From the NCBI RefSeq assembly GCF_041146395.1, contig NC_091000.1, positions 16,871,001-16,935,000 on the forward strand: a DNA stretch of 64,000 nucleotides, in the 5' to 3' direction. Source of the DNA: Eulemur rufifrons. Its lineage: Eukaryota; Chordata; Mammalia; Primates; Lemuridae. Shown here in pieces: positions 1-11,826 of the stretch. The position numbers were made by a program, and so were the translations under genes. The notes under the pieces were generated by a model that saw only the letters and a list, made by a program, of their open reading frames with translations, ran no database searches and had not been told where the DNA came from. Each line of letters opens with the position of its first letter. The first letter of the stretch is position 1.

Positions 1-780
1 GTAGACTTCTAGGCTACTTGGTTCTGGCTGATTTCTCAAGCTAATAGCATAATTAGGGATATTGCCCAGGCAAATCTTTGAGTTTGTGTCTTAGCAACAG
101 GCTTCTCCTTTCTAGACAACCTTCTTGTCCCTCAGTTTAAAGACCTTGAAGCATTTTGAAGCAGTAGCCTTGAGAGGGAGGCCTCACCCATAATCTACTT
201 CTTGTAGCCAGACTGGATCTTTTTGTAGGGAAGGAGAATAATTAATGGGAGGTGTTGGGAAGAGACATGGGTATCAGGCTTGAATTTAGTTGGAATATTA
301 ACTCCTGCTTGATCTCTCACCTCTGGTTCTTTGGTTTATGTTTTTGTTTTTTCTCAAACTTTAAGGCTAAAAATTATTGGACTCTAAACAAACTTATATT
401 ATAGGCCATGGACAGAAAGGGCCTCTCTATATTTTCTTTCTTCTCTGCTATCAGCTAGGCTACCCTTAGTCCCAGCTTCTCTCTTTCTTGTAGGGATTTA
501 CTAAGGCAGCAAGAAGCAGCCAACCCATTCTAACATTCTAGATTTTTCTTATCATTTACCTGAATATTATAGCTTTAGTAGGCATATGTTTATCCACCAA
601 GGTACAACGGTTTTGCCAACTGTTTCCTAACCAAATTTCTAGATCCTTTCAATTAGGAATAATAGCAGGACACCCACTGCCATTGGCCTCGCCTTCTCCA
701 CTCAAAAAATTCCATATCACATTTTAGGTCTGAGACTTGTAGTATCTCAGTTTCAGATACCAATTTCTGTGTCATATACC
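1..780. other. Unassigned sequence, no gene seen
   Basis: I see no coding potential, RNA gene or confidently recognisable repeat. The stretch 400-780 has the feel of an old retroelement internal region because it runs directly into the ancient repeat at 783, but I cannot assign a family. Confidence 0.4.
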
Positions 781-782
781 CC

Positions 783-1115
783 CCTGCAGCCATAAGTAGC
801 AGAAACCCTGCTTCAAATTGGCCTGAAAACCAAAGACATCTTACCTAGTAGGAAGTCTAGAAGTAGGGTAGGCTCCAGAGACCATTAACTCAACAGCTCA
901 GTGATGTCATCAAGAACTCATATTCTCTGCTTCTTATAGAATTGACTTCATCCTAAGGTAGATTATTCTCATGGTCATAAGATGGGTGCCAGCAGCAGCT
1001 AGAGTAATGTGCTTCCTGTTCATACTCATCAGGAGGGTGAACCTAGCTTGTATTCCCAGAAACCCAAATCAGATGTTGACCAAAATCCCCCAACTAACTA
1101 GTTCCAAGGGGAATA
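783..1115 (+). repeat. Ancient interspersed repeat 'family A', copy 1
   Basis: The text 'cagctcagtgatgtcatcaa' followed by a 'ctcatggtcataagatgg' block is shared in order with the copies near 1435 and 44145. I recognise it as a common old mammalian repeat but cannot name it. The 124-codon open frame at 971-1345 overlaps it and has no domain I know, so I do not call it a gene. Confidence 0.4.
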
Positions 1116-1434
1116 GACTTACCACAGTTGGCTTATGCCAAGCTGAGATAGAACGGATATTGGAGCTCCAGCTCAATATCTTCTATAGCAAGGCCTTTTC
1201 CAGAGTACATTCATGTGCAAATGAAAGTCCTGACTGTCTTCCTAATACCTCTTCCCTCAATAATAACCCAGTTTCTCCCTGTGATTTCCTACATCTAAAA
1301 TCTTACAGTGAAGACTTTATTGTTCGCAAAAATAGATGTTGGTAGGAAACTTGTTTGACTTAAGTCATTTTTGGCTTAAGTCATTGTCAAGAACCAACAC
1401 TTTAATTTCAATAAAGCTAGCTGAACTCCCTGTA

Positions 1435-1720
1435 TCATTTAGGAGAGGTTTAAGGTTGAAAGTAACATAACTCGAACACAGTGGCTTAAACAAATAGGGT
1501 TTTATTTGTCTCACATAAGAAATTGGCCATATGTACTTGCTTATGTTGGCTTAGCAGCTTGACAAGGTTAGTGTTTGTGATGCTCATCCTTTTTTAATGT
1601 ATGTCTGTCACCTCATGGTCACAAAATGGCTGCTGCCATTCCAGATATCAAACTGACATTTTAAGCAGGAAGAAGGGGAAAGAGTGATCCTCCTTATTAA
1701 TACATATCGTCAGCCAGAAC
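1435..1720 (+). repeat. Ancient interspersed repeat 'family A', copy 2
   Basis: Contains 'cagtggcttaaacaaatag', then 'ctcatggtcacaaaatggc', then an 'aggaagaaggggaaagag' purine block. The order matches the copies at 783 and 44145. It is diverged and non-coding. The family name is unknown to me. Confidence 0.45.
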
Positions 1721-3336
1721 TATTAATAAATTAAATCCCATGGCTACCCTTAGCTGGTAGGCGACCAAGGAGAAAAGGTCTGGGTAAGCCAAACACAATG
1801 TCTGCCATACAGTGCAAACTGGATAAAGTATGTAACCAGTTCAGTGCAGAGTAATTTACTTTCTTCCAGAAGCTGAAAATGGGTTTATAGGTAAAGGCAT
1901 GAGAGTCTAAATATGCCCAGATATCCAGCTGCTCCATCCTGCAGAAATGCTTCAGGCTGTCTACCTGTTCCCCTGTACTGGGTAGACTGTGTATTCTCCA
2001 TGGCACTCTCCTACTTTGTGGTTTTCAGCCCAACTTCCTGGGTTCCTGTCCTGATAAATCCAATTTGATTGGAAAAGTGAATCACAATAGAGGCTGCAGA
2101 AAGCTGTGGTGGACCTGGATTCCTGTTACTCCACAAATAGTCTACATGATCTATTCTCATAACTTCTTTAGCATGTCCAGTGTGAGGAATTAGGGATTCC
2201 TTTCCTCCTGTACCCCCGCTGGTGGCCTTGGTCGTTTTAGGATCAGCAGGCTCTGACGGACTATAGAGAGGACTTTGTCTTCCTGCCTAAGCCTCAAGAG
2301 TTATCCCCTTCTTGGCTTCAACTCTCTTATCTTCTCTCTTGTCATCTCTACAAGTCACTGGATAGTGGGGATGAGGAGGCTACAGAAGAAAGAGCAAGTA
2401 TTATAGCAAAGGGAATTTCAGTTTGGCTTTCATTATGTCCTGCTTTGTTCTACAGTTTGTAGGATCTCGATGCAGAATAGGGCAAGCCTGGAGGACCTAC
2501 TTCCCATACTTCCACCATTCTCAGGTTAGCCCTATTCTGAACAGAGAAAAGATTGAAGCCGTCCTGATGTCTCAAAAATAGTCAAGCTCTTTGGAATCTC
2601 AGAGCTGCTGGGAATGGTGGTAGAAAATAGGAGGTAATTGTCTTCTGTTAACTTTAGTTGCTATTCTCTTCTCTGTCAGAACAGAGCATCACTCTCCATA
2701 CAAACTCACCTTCTGATCCTGCTTCTGGAATGCTACCGTGGAATCACCCCCCCAGCCCCCCCACTGGCCCTGACACATAAACTAGTGGTTCTGTTCTAAG
2801 GCAAAGAGAAGTGGAAAAATACTCTAGATGTTTGAGTCTGGAGAGCTGACTGACGGTGTTTCGCAATTTGTGCTTGAAGGAAGATGGTACACATTTTCAT
2901 TTTTTGATGGAGACTGGACTTTCATACAGAGATGTGATATATATAGGTAGAAAGTCAACACCAGGGATATATGTTTCAAGAGATCTATATACAATCCTTC
3001 CAAACATGGGTAGCTTCCGATAAAGTATAGATTAGGTAGCAGTAAGTATACAGAACTTAAGTGGTGAGAGCCTTTTACACGTGCCCAGGGCTGCTTGTGC
3101 TCCATTGCTCTGAAACCTGAAAACACTTCAGGTTTGTGTCAGGAGGCTTGAGTTTAAAAGACATGAATTGTTTGGAAGGGCAGAATTTTTACAAGTCTTT
3201 TTTCATTCCAGTGCTGGACATATTACTGTTTGCTATACTCAGAACCAGCCCTGTGTTTTCTAGATTCTTTAACAGCAGTTGCAGTCCTAACAGTCTGTCA
3301 GTGATGTCTGTTGTTGGGGAAATGTGGAGAGTCCTT
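1721..3336. other. Unassigned sequence, no gene seen
   Basis: No repeat or gene recognised. Short open frames on both strands (for example 2824-3126 minus and 3136-3369 plus) show no domain, no signal of codon bias and no splice context I can defend. A short C-run lies near 2748-2762. Confidence 0.4.
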
Positions 3337-4368
3337 GTTTTTAAAAAATATTTATTTATTTTTAATTGATACATAATTGTATATATTTATGGGTTAAAGA
3401 GTGATGTTTTCATATATGTATACATTGTATAGTGATCAAATCATGGTATTTAGCATGTCCATCACCTCATACATTTATCATTTCTTTATGGTGAAAATAT
3501 TCAAAATCCTCTCTTCCAGTTATTTTGAAATATATAATATAATATTCTTAACTGTACCTACCCTACTGTGCAGTAGAACACCAGAACTTATTTTTCCTAT
3601 CTAACTGTAACTTTGTACCAGTTAATAAACCTCTCCCCCTCCTGTCTCCCTCCTCCCCCCCCTCCCCTCCCTGGCCTCTGGTAACCACTAGTCTACTCTG
3701 TATTTCTTTTAGATCAAGTTTTTTAGATTCCACAAATGAGTGAAATCAAGTGGTGTTTGTATTTTTGTACCTGCATTATTTCACTTAAACATATTCCCTC
3801 CAGGTTCATCGATGCTGCTGGAAATGATAGGATTTCATTCTTTTTATGGCTGAGTAGAATTCCATTGTGCATATGTACTATATTTTCTTTATCTATTGTT
3901 TATTGATGGACACTTAGGTTAATTCCATATCTTGGCTATTGTGAATAGTGCTGTAATAAGCATGGAAATGCAGATATCTCTTTGACATACTGATTTCATT
4001 TCCTTTGGATTTACCCAGTAGTGGAATTGCTGGATCATATGGTATTTCTATTTTTATTTGTTTGAGGAACCTCCATACCGTTTTCCGTAATGGCTATACC
4101 AATTTACATTCTCACCAATAGTGTATAAGAGTTCTCTTTTCTCTACATCCACACCAGCATTTGTTATTTTTTTTTCTTTTTGATAATAACCATTCTAGTT
4201 GGGGTGAGGTGATATTTCATTGTGGTTTTGGTTTGCCTTTCCCTAATGATTAGTGATGTGAGCATTTTTCATGTACCTGTTGGCTATTCGTATGTCTTCT
4301 TTTGAAAAATATTCAAGTCTTTTGCCCATTTTTAAATCAGATTATTCACTTTTTTGCTATTGAGCTGT
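3337..4368 (-). mobile_element. L1 LINE, 3' end (ORF2 C-terminus plus 3' UTR)
   Basis: Read on the minus strand, this is the terminal part of an L1 retrotransposon. The + strand shows the reverse complement of the ORF2 tail region ('tttatggctgagtagaattc') and of the 3' UTR ('gcctctggtaaccactag'), then an A-rich 3' tail complement at about 3337-3364. It looks like the L1MA/MB age range by eye. It is truncated at 4368, where a DNA-transposon-like fragment begins. A second minus-strand L1 piece at 4880 may be the 5'-ward continuation after loss of the reverse transcriptase core. ORF2 is broken here. Short frames at 3189-3374 and 3401-3604 are shadows. Confidence 0.8.
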
Positions 4369-4456
4369 CATATACAATAGGTCCTCACTTAAAATCATTG
4401 ATAGGTTCTTGGAAACTGTGACTTTAAGAGAAACAATGTATAAGAAAACCAATGTT
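4369..4456. mobile_element. DNA-transposon-like fragment, left part
   Basis: The sequence 'aggtcctcacttaaaatc' and its continuation read across the Alu insertion into 4804-4878, so the two flanks are one older element split by the Alu. It resembles a Tigger/MER-type element, but I cannot name the family. It sits between two minus-strand L1 pieces. Confidence 0.4.
4445..4456. repeat. Target-site duplication of Alu (left copy)
   Basis: The 12-mer 'aaaaccaatgtt' occurs here and again, perfectly, at 4792-4803 on the other side of the Alu. This is the signature of L1-mediated target-primed insertion. Confidence 0.9.
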
Positions 4457-4878
<422 letters not shown>

Positions 4879-4879
4879 C

Positions 4880-5830
4880 ATGATTTAATTTTGGTAACTT
4901 GTATGTGTCCAGGAATTTATCAGTTTCTTCTAGATTTTCCAATTTGTTGGTATACAGTGGTTCATGATAGTCTCTTATGATACTTTGTATTTCTGTGGAA
5001 TCAGTTATAATGTTTCCTTTTTTTATCTCTGATTTTATTTGAATCTTATATTCTCTTTTTTTAGTTAGTCTAGCCAGAGGTTTGATGATTTTGTTTATCT
5101 TTTCAACAAACCAATTCTTCATTTCACTGATCATTATTTTATTTTTTTAGTCCTCTATTTTGTTTATTTCTTCTCTAATTTCTATTATTTCTTCTACTAA
5201 TATTTGGTTTCGTTTGTTCTTGTTTCTCTAGTTCTTGAGGTATAGCATTAGGTGGGTTGAGATCTTTCTAATTTTTTGATATAGATGTTTATTGCTATAA
5301 AACATCCCTTTTAGAACTGCTTTTGCTATATCCCATAGGTTTTGTTATATTGTGTTTCCATTTTTATTTGTATGAAGAAATTTTTGAATTTCCTTTGATA
5401 GTTATCATACTCTCACATCTGGTTGTAGCACTCCCTTAAGCATTTTTTATAAGGCTGGTCTAGTGGTGATGAATTCCTTCAGCTTTTGCTTGTCTGGGAA
5501 AGACTTCATTTCTGACAGATAGCTTTGCTGGGTATAGTGTTCTTGGCTAGCACTCCCCACCTGCCACCCAACCCCCGCCTTGCCCCAGAACTTTGAATAT
5601 ATCCTCTCATTCTCTCCTGACCTGCAAAGCTTCTGCTGTGAAATCTGCTAATAATCCAATAGACATTCCTTTATAAGTAACTTGATGCTTTTCTCTTGCT
5701 ATGTTTAGTATTCTCTCTTTGTCTTACTTTGACAGTTTGCCCATAATGTGCCTCAGAGAGGACCATTTTGGGTTGAATCTGTTTGGGGAGTTTGAACTTC
5801 CTGAATCTGGATGGCCATATCTCTTTCAAG
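4880..5830 (-). mobile_element. L1 LINE fragment including ORF2 segment
   Basis: The minus-strand frame at 4868-5134 encodes 'KPLARLTKK' and '[15 protein letters not shown]', typical of the L1 ORF2 region just upstream of the reverse transcriptase domain. Beyond 5135 the homology continues as L1-like antisense text ('tatatcccataggttttg', then a block ending near 'ggatggccatatctc'). The frame is short and interrupted, so no functional protein is expected. It has the same orientation as the 3' L1 piece at 3337. The two may be one element with an internal deletion or two neighbouring insertions. Confidence 0.7.
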
Positions 5831-5832
5831 AC

Positions 5833-6264
5833 TTAACAAAATACCACACACTGAGTGGGTCAGAATAACAGAAATTTATTCTCTCACAGTTTTGGAGGCT
5901 AGAAGTCTGAAATCAAGATTTCATGGGGATTGAGTCCTTCTGGGGACTCTGACAAAGAATTTATTCCCTGCATCTCTCCTAGCTTCTGAGGTGATTGCCA
6001 GAAATTCTTGGTGTTCCTTAGTTTGTAGATACATCACTCCAGTCTTTATCTTTGTCTTCACATGATGCTTTCTTCTCTGCATCTTCACATGATCTTCTTA
6101 TAAGGATACCAGTCGTTGGATTTAGGGTTCATCTAATCCAGTATGACCTCATCTGGACCAATTAAATCTGCAAAGACCCTATTTCCAAATAAAGTCACAT
6201 TCACAGGTACCAGGGGGTAGAATTTCAACATACCTTTTTAGGGGACACAATTCAACTCATGGCA
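5833..6264 (-). mobile_element. MLT1-type LTR (MaLR)
   Basis: On the + strand this begins 'aacaaaataccacacactga' and ends 'gacacaattcaactcatggc', the reverse-complement hallmarks of a MaLR LTR. Internal markers include 'ggaggctagaagtctgaaat', 'tcttataaggataccagtc' and 'ctatttccaaataaagtcac'. It is a solo, diverged LTR with no coding role. It abuts the L1 fragment directly. Confidence 0.8.
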
Positions 6265-6269
6265 GGGTA

Positions 6270-6410
6270 TCTGGTTATTTCTGACAGATATTGTCAAAAT
6301 TGTTTTCTAAAAGGCCTGTACTTATTTGAAATATGCCAGCAAAGTATGAGAGTAGTTTTATTGTGTGTTTTATATGCTTATAATATGGTGAGATGACCCT
6401 TTTATTATCT
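6270..6410 (-). mobile_element. Possible L1M fragment
   Basis: The text 'attgtcaaaattgttttcta' and 'gcaaagtatgagagtag' resembles the antisense of a diverged L1 3' region. It is short and uncertain. Confidence 0.3.
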
Positions 6411-7294
6411 TGTAGTTACCCCCTTTCTCTCAGGTAAGACTTTTTGGCCAGGACCAGCACTGCAGACAGTATGCTTATAGTGAGATAATGTACAGGTTTT
6501 CACAGTCTGTTCAGAGCACGGGGAGAACCAACATAAAGGCACTGCTTTACTCTGACCCTTACAAGTTGCAAGGAACATGTGTCAGTTACCTAAGAAGATA
6601 AGGGATTCTTACAAGGACATGTGGCAAATCAGGAGCACAACAGTCTCATGAAGACTGGAACATCATTCTGGAAACAATTGTAGTTACTCAGTGAGACATT
6701 AAGAGGAACAGGCACAGCAAGCTCATTCAGGATACAGTGCTGCTGCAGTGGCTGGTAATTTTATTTTTCTCTAAGTAGCAGGTGTCAGCTGTTCCCTACT
6801 AGACTGCTCCAACATTGTGAGGATTCAGCTCCTTCTTGTCTGTGTTTTCGTCAATTAATTGCTGCTAACAATTAACTTTAATTTCCTTGTAGCTTCTGTT
6901 TACTCCTGGCTTCAACTCTGCTATGGCTGGTTTCCTGCCTCTGTGTCTCTTGGCTTCTGTGCTGTTGGCTGCTGGTACTAATGCTGAGTATTTTAGCTTC
7001 AAACTCCCTAAGAGAGTGGCTTAGACTAGATTGGGCTGTCCTCAAACCTGCTGAGCACAGTAGGAGGTTAAGTACAGCTCATACCTCAGGGGTAAGGGCT
7101 GGTCTGCTGATGACTCTCTTTGAATCTGATGATTACCCCTGATGCAATCAACTGTAACCATGGTGGCAGTCCTGTGTTAATATGACAACTCAGGCTGACA
7201 GACTTCTCTCTGAATGCAGTGGCAGAAACGCTGAGGCTTTCCCAAGGTGGGGTCAGTGCATGCAGGCATCTGACACGGTCTGTCCATTTCCAGC
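6411..7294. other. Unassigned sequence, no gene seen
   Basis: I recognise no repeat family or coding segment. The short frames here oppose one another and carry no motif. Confidence 0.4.
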
Positions 7295-7935
7295 ACTTGT
7301 CTAACCTAGAGTGGACTCTCTAGAGGAGCTGATAACAGAGTCTTTAAGGATAGGAAGAGTTGATTAAGGAGGGAAGAGAATACCAGACAGAGATTACAGC
7401 TTGAATAAAGGCATAGATACATGAAACATGTGGCTTGTGCAGGAAACTGCAAGTAGTTCCGTGTTACTAGAGTAAGAATGTTGACGCAAGACAGTGCAGG
7501 ATATGTAGGAACTAGTTTATGAAAGCTTGGGCTCTTGATAAAAGGAAGTCACTGAAATATTTTAAGCAGGGAAATAGATAATTTCTAATTCAACTATAAA
7601 ATACAGGTTTAAAGGGAGCAGAAGTAGCAGCATATTAACTGGTTAGGAAGCTATCAGCTATCAAAATAGCCGTACAAGAGATAGCGAGGAAAGTGGGGAT
7701 AGAGTTGGAGATTTGAGGAATATTCGGAAGATACATTGGCAAAACTTGATAAAGGAATTGATATAGAGAATGACTGTCAGAAATGAGTTCAGAATGACTC
7801 CCAGGTTTCTGGCATGAGCAATCAATGAGTGATGCCCCTTTAATTGAAGTTGAAGAACATAGGACAAAGGACAGGTTTGGAGAGGAAAAGGGTGAGTTCA
7901 GTTTTGGACATTTTGAGTTTCAAGTACCCCAAGTA
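7295..7935 (+). repeat. Ancient interspersed repeat 'family C', copy 1
   Basis: Markers in order: 'aactggttaggaagctatca', 'gactcccaggtttctggc' and 'gagttcagttttggacattt'. I recognise this as an old, long mammalian repeat with several copies per window, but cannot name it. A related copy lies at 45855-46430. The 67-codon frame at 7825-8028 falls at its end and is not a gene. Confidence 0.5.
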
Positions 7936-8004
7936 CAAGTACATCCATTTCAATATATTTATTTAAGTTGTCATTTCTCCAAAGAAAGCTTCTCTTTTTT
8001 CCCC

Positions 8005-8165
8005 ACAGATTTATTGAGGTACAACTAACAAAAATTGTGTATATATAATATACAATATTATATAAATAAAATATTACAGTGTAATATTTTGATAAATGTA
8101 CATATTGTGAAATGATTACCACAATCAAACTAATTATCCTATCCATCAAAAAAAATTTCTCTGAC
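8005..8165 (-). mobile_element. L1M 3' UTR fragment
   Basis: The + strand 'tttattgaggtacaactaac' followed by 'gattaccacaatcaaactaa' is the antisense of the 3' UTR of older L1M elements. It is about 160 bp, 5' truncated and strongly AT-rich. Confidence 0.6.
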
Positions 8166-8284
8166 CAGATAAAAGGTTTTCATCTCATCTCCCCCGATAC
8201 TGTTCTGTTGTACTAACCACAATTTAAAGTGTGATTAGCTGTTTAATCTTCAGGAGGATAGATTACCACTTCCTTGGCCTAGGC

Positions 8285-8452
8285 CAGAGCCTCCTCCACA
8301 CTAGGTACTCAGTAAATATCTAGTGAATGAATGCTAGGTGCTTCTCAATAACCTAAGAGTTAGTTATTGTTATCCCGTACCTTACAAGGGTAGAGTAGGA
8401 GATTCTGGGAAATAAAGTGCCTTGTGCAAGGTCACATGATAATGAGTGCGGA
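8285..8452 (-). mobile_element. MIR/L2-type fragment
   Basis: Contains 'ggtactcagtaaatatctag' and later 'gccttgtgcaaggtcacatg', which are MIR/L2-family blocks. It is diverged and may be a composite of two fragments. Confidence 0.4.
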
Positions 8453-8555
8453 GTTGTCAGATTTAGCAAATAAAAATACATGATACCCAGTTAAAATTGA
8501 ATTTCAGTTAAATAACAAGTGCTTCTTTAGTATAACTATGTCCCAGATATTGCGT
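8453..8555 (+). mobile_element. Half of a palindromic MITE (MER53-like?)
   Basis: The text 'agatttagcaaataaaaata' through 'agtataactatgtcccag' matches one arm of a palindromic non-autonomous DNA element that I believe is MER53. The second arm is missing. The family name is from memory and uncertain. Confidence 0.45.
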
Positions 8556-11424
8556 AGACTATGCTTATGTAGCCCTAAAGGAGTGAGATATGATTCAGAA
8601 CCATGTGACCCCAAAGTTCAACTCTTTTCTACTTTTCCACTACGAGGAAATGCCACTTCTCTTCTGAAAGTCTTTTGGGGGACAATACCAGCTGTAATCC
8701 TCTTCCCCACTAATAAAAGTTTTTTTTTTTAATTTTGTTTCATGTTGTTTCATTTTTAAATTTCTGCTTCAGTGGAAAATAAGGCAGTTTATCCTGACTT
8801 ACAAGCAAATTTTCCCAAAGGTTGACATTTCCACATGGAAGGAAACTTTGCAGCAGAGCGCACCTGTTAAAACCTTGAGCCAGCAACAGATTCCAAAAGT
8901 TTTTCTAGGATGCCTACCTTTAAATATAGAGATAAACTAAAACTACTTAGACTCGCTCCAGTATCAGACACAGGAAAATGAGTTAAAGGACTCTCCCTGG
9001 GTAAATGCTCCTCACCCACTTCGGTGGTATTTTGAGCCACTCAGGAACTGTGGCCCCTATCAGATGATTATGTACGTCAAAGACAATGCGTTATAGTTTA
9101 CAAGTTTCCTTACAGATGCTCTGAATTGTTCTGGAAACAAGATAACAATGTGGTTCTAGCAATTTTCACAAGTGATCTTTAGGGCTGTCCTGTGTGGTTA
9201 ATTTGATCTGTGGGGCTGCTGCATTGTGGGTGATTTTGAGACGTGGGTTTTGCTTATCTGTCTATCTGCCGTAGGTGACAACATTTAGGCACTGGTTCAA
9301 GTACCCGGCTTTGCCTGAGGGACCTAAAAAAGTGTGCTCTCTTGCTCGCTCTCCCTCCCTCCCTCTCTCCCTCTCTCTCCATATATATTTACGTGGAGTG
9401 ACACAAGTAAGCTGTTTACTAGAACATTAATAGTGATTATCTTATAAATAATGTGATTTTGGAGTACTTGTTGAATTTTTTACATAAACTATTACTTTTA
9501 TAATAACAATAATGACTGTTTTCTTTTTGGGAGAAAAACAGTTTTAGTCTTCCTTTTGGGGGCCATGGGGTGTCTTCACATCTGATACTCTTCTGTTTCT
9601 TCTCCCTATGCTTCACTTACAACAGAAAGATAGAAATGAGATAAAAAATAGAATCTTCTAAAAGACTATTCAATAAAAAGACAAAAAAATCAAAACAAAC
9701 AGCTCTTAAAAAGAGAAATATAATACTGGTCAAAATCATCACAAAGAGACAGGTAAGTCCTTTGGTTTAAATTATAAGCAATGAAAACATCTACATTCAG
9801 GATTTGATGTACAGACTCTTTTCAGAGAAATTTGCAAGCAAATATTCTTAAAGGTCAACATGTCCTCATGATAGAAAACTTCAGGGCAGAGAGTACCTGT
9901 TAGACTTGAGCCTCAGGCATTAATACACTTACCACAGATAAGACAAAGCAATCATTGTCATTCAGTTCCTAACAACTGATTCTTACCCAATGATATATGC
10001 TCATTTTCCAGATTGATTTCTCCTCCCTGCAGCCCCCAAGCAGCTGCTATCATTTCTAAGAATTCCTGTTGAATAGTTTTTGAAACATTTTTATCTATAG
10101 AAAACAAACAGAATATAGAAGACCTGGTAAGGTTCTAGGGAACAAACATTCAAGCTTCAACTATATTTTAGGATTTGTGTCCCCAGCCCAGACTGGGGTA
10201 TGCAAGGAGAGTCACAGTAACAGTCACAAAACGGTATCTCTCTTGTGCTCCTACCTGCTTTGCAGAAATCCCTCCTAGCTAATCCTAATAGGCTGGGTGG
10301 GAGGTCATTTGTGCTTGCTAACTCACTTTCTGCTCCCACTTAGCACTGTCCATTTCTGCTCTTTTCTCTGGCTTACTATGGTGATGCCCTGAAGCTGCTG
10401 ACATTGTCGAGTCCCTATTGCTGCCATCAAAGAGTCTGATGCCAGATGAAACTCTTTCCTCTCTTGCCTTTCCTCTAGAAAGCATCACCTTGAGTTTCTT
10501 AAAGTCTACAAAGTTTAGTGAAACTCTTTTAGTTTTTCTCACACTTTTTTGTAGCCCCTTCTGCCTTGAGCTCAGTGATTAGTCCATGGGGATTGGGCTG
10601 AAAGACATACTGAGAGGCAAACAGCTTGGTCTACTCCCTGCTTTGACTTTCTTCCCTCTCCACCCACCACCTTCATCCTTCATTCTTGAGCCAAACTTGA
10701 GGATGTGGAATCTTGTGTATGTTTGGATGAGTTCCTTCTTCCTAGAAGGTTATTCAGTCCTTTAGGCAAATAAGCCCATTTTGGACCACCCTGCTGGCCT
10801 TCGAGACATGATCAGACATACCCGAATTCCAAGATGAATGTGGCATAAGGCACAAAATCCGCTCCTGCTTTCTACAAGTATAGATTTGGTGTTCCAGGTA
10901 TAACAAAGTGCTTAGTGGGATAGTAATGTAAGAACTTTAGGCAGCCCACAAAGCAGCCAGCACTTCCCTGGTATAGGCAGGCACAGTGGAGTGTCTTTTT
11001 CAAAATAGTCATTCATTCACATGAACTCCAAAGAGTTATGCAAACAAAAGACACATAGGCACCCACTGCCCCAGCAGAAGAATGAAACAGTATCTTAATA
11101 TGGCCTGATCATAGACCTCTTCCAACAACTCTTAATATATTGGTTTTTCGAGGAGAGGTAGGTTAAGTTTACACAAAAACCTCCTGGGAGAAAGGAAATA
11201 GAAAGCCCTTTAAACTTCTGTGTCATTAGAACATTTCTGTTGGGTTGGGATGGTTTTGACAGATTTTCCTGTAGTGTGAAAAGGTAACGGCCCAGAGAGG
11301 AGCACACCATGAAAGATGACAGGTTCACGGGGCAAGGAGGAGATCTGTGCCATGTGGCTGAGGCAGGAAGGTCTTCCCAGTGAGCCTCTCTGGCCTAGAA
11401 CAGGTGAGCTGGCCAGCTCTCTCT
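8556..11424. other. Unassigned sequence with one short CT-rich tract
   Basis: No gene or confident repeat. A short CT-rich tract lies at 9335-9380. The overlapping minus frames at 10157-10339 and 10318-10542 carry no motif. A few blocks may be highly decayed L2, but I would not call them. Confidence 0.4.
9335..9380. repeat. CT-rich simple repeat
   Basis: An interrupted (CTCC)n/(CT)n run on the + strand, immediately followed by 'atatatattta'. Confidence 0.75.
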
Positions 11425-11826
11425 TTGCCTTAGTCCATTTTGTGCTGTTTTAACAGAATGCCTGAGACTGGGCAGTTTATAAAGAACACAAATTTATTTC
11501 TCACAGTTCTGGAGATTAGGAGTCCAAGATCAAGGGACTGGCAGATTTGGTGTCTCGTAAATGCCCGGTCTCTGCTTCCAAGATAGTGTCTTGAATGCTG
11601 CATCCTTTGGACGGGAGGAGCACTGTGTCCTTACATGGCACAAAGTGGAAGGACAAAACGGAACAAACTTCCTCTGTCAAGTCCTTTTATAATGGCATTA
11701 ATCCATTCCTGAGGGCAGAGCCCTCATTAACTAAACACCTTCTAAAAGGCCTCACCTCTCAACACTGTTGCATTGGGGATTAAATTCCTAACAATGAATT
11801 TGGGGGGACACATTAAGATCATAGTA
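11425..11826 (-). mobile_element. MST/MLT1-type LTR (MaLR)
   Basis: The + strand starts 'ttagtccattttgtgctg' and ends 'gggggacacattaagatcat'. It has 'agtttataaagaacacaaat', 'ctggcagatttggtgtctcg' and 'gcattggggattaaattcc' in between, the antisense order of a MaLR LTR. It is a solo LTR of about 400 bp, nearly full length. The 62-codon frames on both strands within it (11595-11783 plus, 11742-11930 minus) are not genes. Confidence 0.8.

Noticed and set aside
971..1345. 124-codon plus-strand frame
   Set aside because: It overlaps an ancient repeat copy and has no motif, so a chance frame.
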